A stretch of 64,000 bases of DNA from Ophiosphaerella korrae. Taxonomy: Eukaryota > Ascomycota > Dothideomycetes > Pleosporales > Phaeosphaeriaceae. A program made the translations under genes and the position numbers. The notes beneath the pieces are model-generated. The model was not told the origin of the DNA. It did not search any database and saw nothing but the letters and a program-made list of their open reading frames with translations. Positions within the stretch are counted from its first letter, which is position 1. Every line of letters begins with the position of its first letter. Below are positions 32,421-41,483 of the stretch, piece by piece. The stretch is from contig JALNQF010000070.1 of assembly GCA_028456385.1 (NCBI GenBank), positions 124,001 through 188,000 of the forward strand. Reading direction: 5' to 3'.

Positions 32421-32823
32421 GGCATAAGCAGCATTAAGACGCGCCTAAACAATGCCCAGGCAAGGTTCCTACGCCGCAGCTGGCTGGAGGCATGAGCAGC
32501 GTCAAGACGCGCCTGAAGAATGCCCAGGCAAAGTTCCTACGCTGCAGCTGGTTTCAGGCATGAGCAGCACTAAGACACGCCTAAACAATGCCCGGGCAAA
32601 GTTCCTACGCCACAGTTGGCTGGCTGCAGGCATGAGCAGCATCAAAACGTGCCTGAACAATGCCCGGGCAAAGTTCTTATGCCGCAGCTGGTTACAGGCA
32701 TGAGCAGCATCAAGACGTGCCTGAACAATGCCCGGGCAAAGTTCTTATGTCGCAGCTGGCTGCAGGCATGAGCAGCACCAAGACGCGCCTGAACAATGCC
32801 CGGGCAAAGTTCCTACGCCGCAG
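32421..32823 (+). repeat. 68-bp tandem array
   Basis: Units start GGCATGAGCAGC at 32,421, 32,489, 32,557, 32,629, 32,697 and 32,765. The spacing is 68, 68, 72, 68 and 68 bp, with a final partial unit to about 32,823. The shared core is AACAATGCCCGGGCAAAGTT. Because 68 is not a multiple of 3, successive units shift frame, so the array is unlikely to be a coding repeat. Confidence 0.9.
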
Positions 32824-33030
32824 CAGCGGAACGTCGACGGCAACACGTTCCATCACCTCGTCGGCTGGCAGTGATAGACACGGCAAGCCTGGCCATACGC
32901 TGCGCAAGAGCATCAGTCTGTCCAAACTGCCTGAGGCCACCAGCACCCGCGGCCTCGACAACAACGGCGGCCAACGCACCAGCTCAACGAAGGGACGAAG
33001 GTTATCAATGGGGGCGGGTAGGCAGGTGAT
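32824..33030 (+). other. Possible gene fragment beside the 68-bp array
   Basis: Continuing the last unit's frame gives a basic, Ser/Thr-rich protein-like stretch (STATRSITSSAGSDRHGKPG; LRKSISLSKLPEATS) that ends where LTR sequence begins. It has no start of its own and I recognise no family. It may be a truncated exon. Confidence 0.3.
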
Positions 33031-33122
33031 GGAGATGGAGACACACATCAATCACTTACTTGAATCAATCAACTCATTTCTCACTCCAGTTCACATCAAT
33101 CTATTATGACCCCTCAAATCTG
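33031..33122 (+). mobile_element. 3' end of a TGTCAG-family LTR
   Basis: Only the last 90 bp are present, ending GACCCCTCAAATCTGACG. The 5' part of the element is missing. Confidence 0.6.
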
Positions 33123-33708
33123 ACGTGCACAAATCGTCGTCTCCTCGCTGCCATACCAATCGTTGTCTCTCAGCTACCATATCAGCGCTTCGCCGCCGCT
33201 TTCCAAAGGCCTCGTCGTCGCATACCTTGCCGCCCAATCTAGCTTTCGCGTGGGCCTGAAGCTTTTCAGCGCCTAGCTAAAGTACGCTTGTGCGGCGCGC
33301 TGCCGTTCAGGTGTCAGGGTCGTCGTCTCTCAGCTGCCAGCGCTTCGCCGCCAAGCAGAATCAGTCTTATTACGTGAACCGTAATAGCTATCCACCCACC
33401 CAGCCCAACGCCAGCCGTGTGGCCCCGTGCCTGGTCTAGAAACACCACCTAACCAGCCCTCAGTAGTTGAGCTCACCGCTGCCGCCACCACCAACTGCAT
33501 CCAAATCCTCGTAGCTCTTGATGGAGCGTACATTAACAAAATAAGCCGCCTTGCAGACTAGCAAGATATGCATCACGATACGCTAATAGCTGCCACTGCA
33601 ATTAAACCAAATACAGGCTAGGCGACGCCCTCTGAAATCAACAAGTACCAACGCAAAATTAGCTCTCTTCTGTGTGCAGCGGTAATAACTCGACTAGACG
33701 TAGCTTTT
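33123..33708. repeat. Mosaic of 51-bp-unit pieces and duplicated blocks
   Basis: Degenerate 51-bp units occur at 33,125, 33,160 and 33,318. A block of about 150 bp at 33,165-33,320 (with GCGCCTAGCTAAAGTACGCT) recurs at 35,357-35,512. The segment 33,447-33,530 recurs at 40,243-40,325; on the minus strand both read the same C-terminal tail RSIKSYEDLDAVGGGGSGEL before a stop. Confidence 0.65.
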
Positions 33709-33977
33709 TGTCGGATTTCGGGGGTTACTCGGTCGTTAATGAAAAAGGCGAGAATTCGAGTAAGAGTAGAAAAATAGACTGATTGCTCTGTGTGTGTGTG
33801 TGTGTGTGTGTGAGCGATTATGATCTACTCGAGTGCCCCAGGGTTGTCCTTTGTTGTGGTGGCACGTTGCCCAACTGCTGCTCTCCTGCCAAGGGATGTG
33901 CCACAGCTGAGTTGGTCGTCAAAAGAGATGCGCCGTCTCTGAATCCCACGAGCTAGCTCGTGAGCTCCAATCTGACA
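33709..33977 (-). mobile_element. TGTCAG-family LTR with (GT)n
   Basis: It starts TGTCGGATTTCGGGGG and ends GCTCCAATCTGACA, 269 bp. It contains a (TG)12 run at 33,787-33,813. No matching flanking duplication. Confidence 0.7.
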
Positions 33978-33979
33978 AC

Positions 33980-36270
33980 TAGCTGCCGGCTGCCAGCTGC
34001 CAGCGCGCTGCCACTCTTTCCAGGTATCGTCACCTGCCATTGAAGGGTACGGGAAGTTAAAACGAAGTAGAAATGAACACGCCTGCCTGTCGTTACTGCG
34101 AGCGCGCTGCTGGTCTTTCTTCATATCGTCGTCTAGCATTGCAGGATATAGGATGCTCTGCCAACCAACAACCTGCGACCGTTTCTCTGCCAGCTACCCG
34201 CGCTTCGCCGCTGCTCTTTTCCCATATCGTCGTCTACCAGCTGCCTTTCGTGGATCCTTGATCAACTCGCTGTCCCTGCTGGACTCGGCCTACTCATTGC
34301 CGTCCAGCTGTACTCCAGATGGCTCAGGGAAGACTTCTCTCGGGACCTTCAGCGTGGAATCGTTACTGTCAAAGGCAAGGGCAGGAACGGCGATGGAATC
34401 TTGGAGCGCGCACGCTGCTGCTCTTTCTCTGTATCTTCATCTGCTGGCTGTGCCTGTCGCGTTGCCGCTAGTGCGCCGCCACCCCGCACCGCCACCCCCG
34501 CACCGTCAAGCTCACAGCTCGCAGTCAGTCAAGCTCACAACTCGCAGTCAACTCGCCGTCAGTCAAGCTCGCCGCCGGCCGTTGCCCATATCGTCGTCTA
34601 CTAGCTGCCAGCTACCAGCGCTTCATCGCTGCTCTTTTCCTATATCGTCGTCTACCAGCTGCCAGCGCTGCCCTTTCCAGTAAGCGTGGTATAGCCTGCC
34701 TTTCGCGCGTTGCTCATCAACTCCCTGTCTCTGCTGGACTCAGCCCATCGCTTCGCCGCGGGTCGCGTGCCTGCTTCTAAGGCGTCAAGTGCACAGAGAA
34801 GCCTAACCCAACTGAAGCGAGATAGCGGCATTGTTCCAGCTAAATCCTCAACAAAGACTCTCCTACTAGACTTTGATCAAGGCGTAATCGGCCGCCCTTC
34901 TCAGGAGCGTAAAACCCTTCAAATGCAACACCCAACGACTTCTGCCTTCTTTGCCCATATCGTCATCTCCCAGCTGCCATACCAGCGCACGCCGGTGCTC
35001 TTTTCCCATATCGTCGTCTCCCGGCTGCCATACCAGCGCGAATAGCTTCTCGCCATTTGTCGGCCGCACCGGAAAAATGATAGCTTCTCTACATAGGTCT
35101 CTGGAGCCTCGACACTAGATCCCATCTCAATCGTCGACTCAGATGATACAGACACTGCATCACATTCGTCAGATAGCAGCATCTGCTTGAAGACGTGCCA
35201 GTGGCATCTATTGGTTGGTATACCTAAAGGGCACACGGCTTCACCACAAAAATTTGACCTACCAGTTCTTGTCGCATTCAAACTCTCGCCGAGATCCTTC
35301 GGCTGCTAGTTGTTTAATAAGTAGTTTCAAGCGCGCCGCTGCTCTTTCCTATACATCGCCTCCCAGCTGCCATACCAGTGCTTCGCCGCCACTTCCAAAG
35401 GCCTCGTCCTCGCATACCTCACCGCCCAATCTAGCTTCCGCGTGAGTCTGAAGCTTTTCAGCGCCTAGCTAAAGTACGCTTGTGCGTCGCTGCTGTTCAG
35501 ATGTCAGGGTCGTAGCGGCCTTTGCCCATATCGTCGTCTCCCAGCTGCCATGCCAGCGCACGCTGCTGCTCTTTTCCCATATTGCCGTCTACCAGCTGCC
35601 AGCGCGCGCCGGTGCTCTAGCAGGATATCTTGCAAGTTGTGGCTCGCCGTCGTCACAAGGTGCTAAAGAAGCTCGAGACCTACTAGCTGTACTTCAGGTG
35701 GCTCAGAGAAGACTTCTCTCAGGACCTTCTCCGTGGAATCGTTACTGCCAAGGGCAAGGACAGGAACAGCAATCGAATCGATTTCTTAGAGCGCTTCGCC
35801 GCATCGTCATCTGCCAGCTGTGCCTGTCGCGTTGCCACAAGCGCTGCTCTTTTTTCGTATCATCACCTACCAGCTACCAGCGCGTGCGCGGCTCTTCTTT
35901 CTTCCTATTGTCATCTACCAGCGTGTCTGTCGAGTTGCCAAAAGCGCGGCTCTTTTTTCGTATCGTCATCTACCAGCTGCCAGCGCTTCGCCGCTGCTCT
36001 TTCCTATATCATCGTCTCCTAGCTACCATGCCAGCCTACGCTGCTGCTCTTTTCCCATATCGTCGTCTCCTAGCTGCTACGTCAGCGCGCGCCGGTGCTC
36101 CTTTCCCATATCGTTGTCTACTAGCTGCCAGCTGCCAGCGCTTCGCTGCTGGTCGTTGCCCAAATCGTCGCCTCCCAGCTGCCATGCCAGCGCGCGCCGC
36201 TGCTCTTTTCTACTCCCAACAAACACACCTCTCTCTTCGAACCTTTTTTTTGCACACCCTTTACGCCTCT
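33980..36270. repeat. Array 1 of the dispersed 51-bp unit with embedded gene fragments
   Basis: About fifteen units of roughly 51 bp share the core TTTTCCCATATCGTCGTCTC, followed by CAGCTGCCA and a GCGC-rich linker. They occur singly and in short tandems, for example 34,951/35,000, 35,523/35,573 and 35,850-36,180. Between them lie non-repeat segments with coding character. One is 34,770-34,915 (plus; KASSAQRSLTQLKRDSGIVP and onward). Another is about 35,047-35,280 (minus; CHWHVFKQMLLSDECDAVSV). A pair of related segments is at 34,305-34,410 and 35,685-35,790 (plus; RWLREDFS and RGIVT). The array ends in a 60-bp block with AACAAACACACCTCTCTC at about 36,212-36,270 that also ends array 2. On the minus strand the unit reads a 17-residue period containing QLGDDDMGKE. 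Confidence 0.75.
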
Positions 36271-36329
36271 TGCGGCGCTATCTATACTATTTAGTATCTT
36301 CCTCAAACCCAGCTGTGCATATGCAACGC

Positions 36330-36385
36330 CAAACAAACTCGATCGTCATCTGAATCTCATGAGCCAACTCGTGAGCTTCAATCCG
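36330..36385 (-). mobile_element. Short TGTCAG-family LTR end
   Basis: It contains CGTCATCTGAATCTCATGAG and ends TTCAATCCGACA. This is only the terminus of an element. Confidence 0.5.
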
Positions 36386-36460
36386 ACAGAATCCAACGAC
36401 CCGCCTCAATCTATGCTGAGTGTATGCGCAATCCCTCGATACCTGTATTCGATATAGCAA

Positions 36461-36775
36461 TTGACTGACTTTGTACAAGGTCCTGTTACCCCAGCCGATT
36501 GCCGCATTGGTTGCCACACTCGGCGAGGGCGGGCTGCGTATAACCGCCGTTATGAAGAAGGACAAGAAAGGTGTTCACGATGTATCTCTGACCGAAAACC
36601 AAAATATCGACTTCCAAACAACGAAGAGCTACAAATGATCACAGCACGATGCCCCAAATACATACAACAAGGATTCAACAAGTGCGATGGTAGAAACCCT
36701 TGCGACGTGTGCACCAGAAACAAGACAGAACATTAACGCAGGAAAGCCTCTGAATAATGGCACATCAAGTGAGAA
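36461..36775 (+). pseudogene. Cys-rich, zinc-cluster-like gene fragment
   Basis: The plus-strand frame has ADCRIGCHTRRGRAAYNRRY and CSRCISDRKPKYRLP, then RCPKYIQQGFNKCDGRNPCD and VCTRNKT. The Cys spacing in the last part (C-x6-C near CDGRNPCDVC) resembles a Zn2Cys6-type fungal cluster. After TAA at 36,734-36,736 the frame stays open for a few codons (RRKASE) before a second TAA. I see no start codon with context and no downstream domain. It may be a piece of a transcription factor or of a transposon-borne zinc-binding protein. Confidence 0.45.
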
Positions 36776-36840
36776 TACACCGCCCACAGTCGGTGGGCTC
36801 CTTGCGTTGGCATGGCAGCTGGGAGACGACGATATGGGCA

Positions 36841-37081
36841 TGTCGGATTGAGGCGTCACGATTGACTGGAGTGAGAAAATAATTGATTGATTATATTCAT
36901 TGAAGTGAGTGCTTGTTCCTGCTGCTCTGCCCTCCATTCTATATACTCGTCTCTACGCAGTCGCGACTCGGTGGTCGAGAGCTGTCATCCCGATGATGCC
37001 CGTTAGCCTTGCCAGACGTCAATTCTCCGGTTCGTGCTGGCGTGTTGAGTTGTTGAGCAACTCATGAGCTCCAATCCGGCA
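36841..37081 (-). mobile_element. Solo LTR-like element, TGTCAG family
   Basis: It starts TGTCGGATTGAGGCGTCACG and ends GCTCCAATCCGGCA, 241 bp. TCTATATACTCGTCTCTACG is the shared promoter-like box. No flanking duplication recognised. Confidence 0.7.
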
Positions 37082-37389
37082 CCAGCCAGTACACGTTGGG
37101 GTCTTTGAAGACAGGCATGGTTGAAATGATGGCTGATACTGAGCGCGAAATCATCTGCCAGCTGTTCCTGCCGCATTGCCGCTAGCGCGCCACCACCCCG
37201 CACCGCCACACCCGCACCGTCATCAACTAGCTCCATATCTGATTCCTGCTACTCATGGCGAATGAGGCGGCCGGCCTCACTCACACATTATATCCTCGAG
37301 CTCGTACGATTTGGAGTAGACGACAATACTCTAGACGCCGTCGCCGACTCTGAGGAAAATACAACGCAACGGAACGACAAGAATGGGCT

Positions 37390-38460
37390 GCTAAATTGAA
37401 GATTGTCTGACACGTACGTGACGCTCTCTGAGTCGGCGGTGTCGATACAGATTAAATCAAGGTAGTCAAGAAGGCCGTTAAAGAAGCCTTCTAAGAAATG
37501 CTAGTACGCGTCGACGTCGCGTGTACTACTGCTTCTATCGCAGCGAAAAGGGCTTTTACTATCCTGCGACAATCGCATGCGCTGGTAGTTGACGAATTTG
37601 GTTGCGCAAACGACGTTGAAGCAGTCGGTTTCTTCTCCCTATACTATAACGTCTGGCTCCCCATCCTGATAGGTGATCCCTATTAAATTCTACTATACGT
37701 CTTCGGACTGGTACTGGAGAATCCTTTCTAAAAGTTAACCATGACCTCTGATCTTCTTTGATTGTTATTACTGGCACTGATATTACTACTCTTAAATACA
37801 CCTCCCGTTTTATATACGCAGAATTGTTGACGCTGTGTGCGATTGCTAACAAAATACTGGACCTTCAAGCTACACCTAATACCTTGAAGGAAACTGTTAG
37901 CGTCTTTGGTAAATAAAATGGCACTATCTGGGGAGTTGACAACAAAGTTATCCTTACCCTAAACCCCGGCGACTGCGAAGTAGTGGGTACCAGCTTACGA
38001 TATTGCATTAAGACAGCCGTAATTACGATACACGACGTTAAGGAACGCTGCAGACACTATTATTACTCTATACAATGATTAACTCTTTATGCTCCGACGC
38101 ATTCTGGAACCGGCTACAGAAAAAGCAATCGCCGATTAAAACGACCCGCCGGCGCAGCGCATGAGCAATGTGGTTACCTTAACTATCGATTCGTACATGG
38201 GTAAAGAAATGAATATATTATCCTAGACACCGCTAGTAAGGCAGATGGACACTTGGCAGAAATGGGTCGCACAGTAGTCGCTCTCAATCGCGCCTGATGC
38301 GCTTTCACTGTCGTCGCACCTACTTCGTGTCTTTACGAGTCCAAACAACATCCGCATGAACTCTCAGCACCCAATTCGTGTGATGATTTCACAGCAAGGC
38401 GAGAAGAAGCTCATCCGTACAATCGAGGATCTGGAATACCAAACATTCGAACAATATTCC
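37390..38460 (+). pseudogene. Decayed SF1 (UPF1/DNA2-like) helicase
   Basis: The plus strand shows, in shifting frames, VACTTASIAAKRAF, LVVDEFGCANDVEAVGFFSL (DExx box, motif II), LPILIGDPY-stop (motif III region, GDPxQ) and VLENPF. About 450 bp later come LTIDSYMGKEMNIL (motif V, DSxxGxE) and MGRTVVALNRA-stop (motif VI, the TRA region). Order and spacing fit the core of a superfamily 1 helicase. There are many stops and at least two frameshifts, and motif I (the P-loop) is not visible upstream. GDPY-stop fits GDPxQ with CAA to TAA. It is a dead gene. Confidence 0.75.
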
Positions 38461-38482
38461 TCCGCACCATGCAAGTCGTCAA

Positions 38483-38598
38483 AGACCCCAACGTGCACTG
38501 GCTAGACGCAATGGGCATGCCGAGTCCAGCAGGGACAGGGGGTTGATGAACGATCCGCGAAAGGCAGCCTATGCCACACTTACTAGCAAGAGGCCTAG
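38483..38598 (+). repeat. Third copy of the 127-bp block
   Basis: It matches 2,311-2,437 from AGACCCCAACGTGCACTGGC to ACTTACTAGCAAGAGGCCTAG, where it is cut by the LTR at 38,599. Confidence 0.8.
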
Positions 38599-38971
38599 TG
38601 TCAGATTGGAGCTCACGAGTTGGCTCGTGAGATTCAGATGACGATCGATCATTACGATGCGAGTGTGCGCACCAGCGCAGGCAGGAGAACTGAGGTCTGG
38701 GTCGGCTATCATCGGCATGATGGCTCTCTGCGTCCTAACCAAGTGACGTAGGGCTGATACATTAGCGAAACCGGACTGCGCAGTGCCAATACACTAAACT
38801 ACGAGATTTGAGATAACTGCTCTCCACCACTGAGTCGCAGCGGGCAGAGACGAGTATATAAACTAGGGAGCAGAGCAGCAGAGAACAAGCACTTACTTCA
38901 ATCAATACAATCAATTCTCACTCCAGTTCACACCAATCTATCGGTGACCGAGTGACCCCTCAAATCTGACA
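38599..38971 (+). mobile_element. Solo LTR, TGTCAG family, with 5-bp target duplication
   Basis: The 373-bp element starts TGTCAGATTGGAGCTCACGA and ends GACCCCTCAAATCTGACA. CCTAG is present directly before and after it. It is the cleanest copy of the family and shows the orientation and length. Confidence 0.92.
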
Positions 38972-39739
38972 CCTAGCTTTGCAGCAACATTTCACGTCTG
39001 CCCGCTGCCACCGCGCGCGCTGCTGCTCTTTTTCCGTATTATCATCTGCCAGCTGCTAGCGCACTACTTAGGTCTGAAGGATAGACAGGCTAGAGAGTGT
39101 AACACGAATATTGAGCAGACGCGACGTTATCACAAGGCACTGACGAAGCTCGAAATCCGAAAGGCACAGAAACGCAACTCAATTACCAGCGCGCGCCGGT
39201 GCTCTTTGCCTATATCGTCGTCTACCAGCTGCCATACTAGCGCACGAGAGCATCGCATGCGCAATGCCAGATCGATCGCATCTGAATCTCACGAGCTAGC
39301 TCAGCTCCATCTAGCAGCGTCACGTCGAACAAATTGAGTAGCACCAGCTTTACTAGTGCCTTAGCCAGCGAGCAATTAAGTGCAAGAAGTGGCACAAGAT
39401 AAAGAACAAAAACAACTAAGAAATTACTCATTAAAATTAAACTTAAAAGCCTTATCAGCCTTGTAAGCAATACTACGAAGCTTCTTACAGTCTACAGGAG
39501 TAAGATAACTAGGAGAAGGATACGGCGTAACACAATTAGAACCAGAGGCATTATAAGACCAGCACTTGGTCTTGTAGATGGAAGTAATCGGCTTCATCTC
39601 ACGCTTACAGCTATCACGACCCAAAGACAAACGAGATGGATCTACTGGAATAATCGACAGAGCAGAAGAAACATGGAATATCGTCGTCTACCAGCTGCCT
39701 TTCGCGGATCATTTATCAACTCCCTGTCCCTGCTGGAAC

Positions 39740-40038
39740 GCGCCTCCATCCTCACCAAAGTCATCTGCCACGAAGAGGGGTTCACCCTGAACTGTGAGCT
39801 TCTTAGCTTTGCGTCTCGTCTCGCGCTCCTCCTGCTTCTTCGATTTCTTCTCTGGTTTCACAGAAGGTTTCGCGGCCATCTCATTGTTGGCTACTTTTGT
39901 TGTGCTCATGAGCGCGAACAGACGCCCCAGCAGGACCTAGCACTCGGGTGGTTTGGCGACGACTGGTCCGACCAGTTTACTCGGTTTGAGCAACCTCCTA
40001 GAAGTTGTCAGGCGAAGGACGTGAGAGAGGCGAAACGA
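39740..40038 (-). pseudogene. Lys-rich C-terminal gene fragment in array 2
   Basis: On the minus strand the frame runs from about 40,038 through one TAG (39,942 region, after AKPPEC) into LGRLFALMSTTKVANNEMAA. It continues with a Lys/Glu-rich helix (KKSKKQEERETRRKAKK) and LTVQGEPLFVADDFGEDGGA. It then enters the reverse copy of the 127-bp block. The charged helix is like those in ribosome-biogenesis proteins, but I cannot name the gene. It has no intact ends. Confidence 0.4.
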
Positions 40039-40393
40039 GACTCGGCTGCCAGCTGCCAGCGCGCGCCGCTACTCTTTGCCCATACCGTCGTCTACTAGCT
40101 GCCGGCTACTGGTGCTTCGCCGCTGCTCTTTTCCCATATTGTCGCCTACCAGCTGCCAGCATGCCCAGCACTTCGCCGCCACTATTTTCCTGTATCGTCA
40201 TCTACCAGCTGCCAGCGCTTCCGTGCTTGGCCCAGAAACACCACCTAACCAGCCCTCAGTAGTTGAGCTCACTGCTGCCGCCACCACCAACCGCATCCAA
40301 ATCCTCGTAGCTCTTGATGGAGCGGTGCTCTTTTCCCATATCGTCGTCTCCCAGCTGCCATGCCAGCGCGCGCTGCTGCTCTTTTCCCATATC

Positions 40394-40513
40394 GAAGCGG
40401 GTGGTGCGCATCTTCGACAATTGGGATGACGTTTGTGTGGTGTGTAGCCATGTTGATGAGGTCACGGCCAGAGCGGTGGGAGAACTCGACGGCGAAAATA
40501 GCACCCTCAAGGC
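40394..40513 (-). pseudogene. Fibrillarin (Nop1-type) gene fragment
   Basis: Forty codons on the minus strand read LEGAIFAVEFSHRSGRDLIN and MATHHTNVIPIVEDAHHP, ending LRY at the junction. This is the heart of the SAM-binding methyltransferase domain of fibrillarin, the 2'-O-methyltransferase of box C/D snoRNPs (eukaryotic consensus VYAVEFSHRSGRDL and NIIPIIEDARHP). Both ends stop abruptly in 51-bp-unit sequence: CATATCG|AAGCGG on one side, the unit core GTATCTTCATCTACC on the other. It cannot function. The genome must have a complete copy elsewhere. R to H in EDAHHP is CpG/CpA-type transition damage. Confidence 0.85.
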
Positions 40514-40859
40514 CAGTATCTTCATCTACCAGCAACCAGCTGCCAGCGTGTGCTGCTACTCATTTCCCATATCGTCGTCCACTAGCTGCCAGTTACCAGT
40601 GCTTTGCCGCTGCTCGTTGCCCATATCGTCGTCTACTAGCTGCCAGCTACCAGTGCTTTGCCGCTGCTTTTTTCCTACATTCGACTTTGAATCGCCTTAG
40701 AAAACTGATCTTCAGAGCCAGACTGGCTTGGGGAAGTTGGCAATAAAACCATTCTCAATCTCTACTAATCCTACTCCCAACAAACACACCTCTCTCTTCG
40801 AACCTTTTTTTTGCACACTCTTCACACCCCTTGCGCGAAGCGCTGGCACGGTAGCTGGG

Positions 40860-41179
40860 TGTCAGATTGGAGCTCATGAGTTGGCTCGTGAGATTCAGAT
40901 GACGATCGATCGCCATCTCGATGCTAGCGTGCGCCTCATCAACTCAGCGAGGCGTCCCAACAACCCAACAACCCAACACGCCAGCGCGAGCCGGAGAATT
41001 GACGTCTGGCAAGGCTAGCGAGTATCATCGGGATGACGGCTCTCAACCACTGAGTCGCGACTGCGTAGAGATAAGTATATAGACTAGAGGGCAGAGCAGC
41101 AGAAACTGGACAGAACAATCACTGAGTTTAATCAATACAATCAATCAATTAGTGACCGAGTGACTCGTCAAATTTGACA
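40860..41179 (+). mobile_element. Solo LTR-like element, TGTCAG family
   Basis: It starts TGTCAGATTGGAGCTCATGA and ends CGTCAAATTTGACA, 320 bp. Flanking pentamers differ (CTGGG and CAACC). Confidence 0.75.
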
Positions 41180-41222
41180 CAACCGTAGCTCTGCCAGGTA
41201 GGGCTGCCAAGCGAGAGACCCG

Positions 41223-41339
41223 CTCCGCGCTCGCACAGAAAAGTCGGAAGCGGACTAGCGGTACTGATGTTAGGGCTTAGCTATTACCTATTGCTGTGTG
41301 GCTATGTGGCTATGTGGCTGTGTGGCTGTACGGTACTTT
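41223..41339 (+). repeat. Left inverted arm flanking the NACHT-ankyrin gene
   Basis: It matches the reverse complement of 45,501-45,657: AAGTCGGAAGCGGACTAGCG, then GGCTTAGCT.TTACCTAT.GC, about four units of the 8-bp satellite GCTGTGTG, then GGTACTTT. The differences are transitions, apart from the satellite copy number. Confidence 0.93.
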
Positions 41340-41483
41340 CGGAGCGGGGGTGCGGCTGAAGACGTACAGCCTACCCTGAACTTCAGCCTGGTAGCCAGAA
41401 TAGCACAGCTGCGCAACTGCCTTCTCCCCTCGCTACTCGACTTCTGAGGAACATGTAATTCGGATATCTATCGTGAATCAGTA

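Larger units (their letters stand above)
38980..40835. repeat. Array 2 of the 51-bp unit with embedded gene fragments
   Basis: About ten units occur between 39,010 and 40,680, with the same core as array 1. Embedded segments include 39,060-39,180 (plus; LGLKDRQARECNTNIEQTRR) and 39,424-39,630 (minus, with four Cys). A minus-strand C-terminal piece lies at 39,740-39,909, the shared tail at 40,243-40,325, and a fibrillarin piece at 40,394-40,513. The right end (about 40,768-40,835) repeats the terminal block of array 1 (CTACTCCCAACAAACACACC and the T8 run). Confidence 0.75.

Noticed and set aside
32421..32823. CRISPR-like array
   Set aside because: The repeats are directly adjacent without spacers and the DNA is fungal.
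34153..36353. Several plus-strand frames of 130-270 codons rich in Pro/Ser/Ala/Leu
   Set aside because: They are translations of the 51-bp units in arbitrary phase with no consistent product; better described as repeat.
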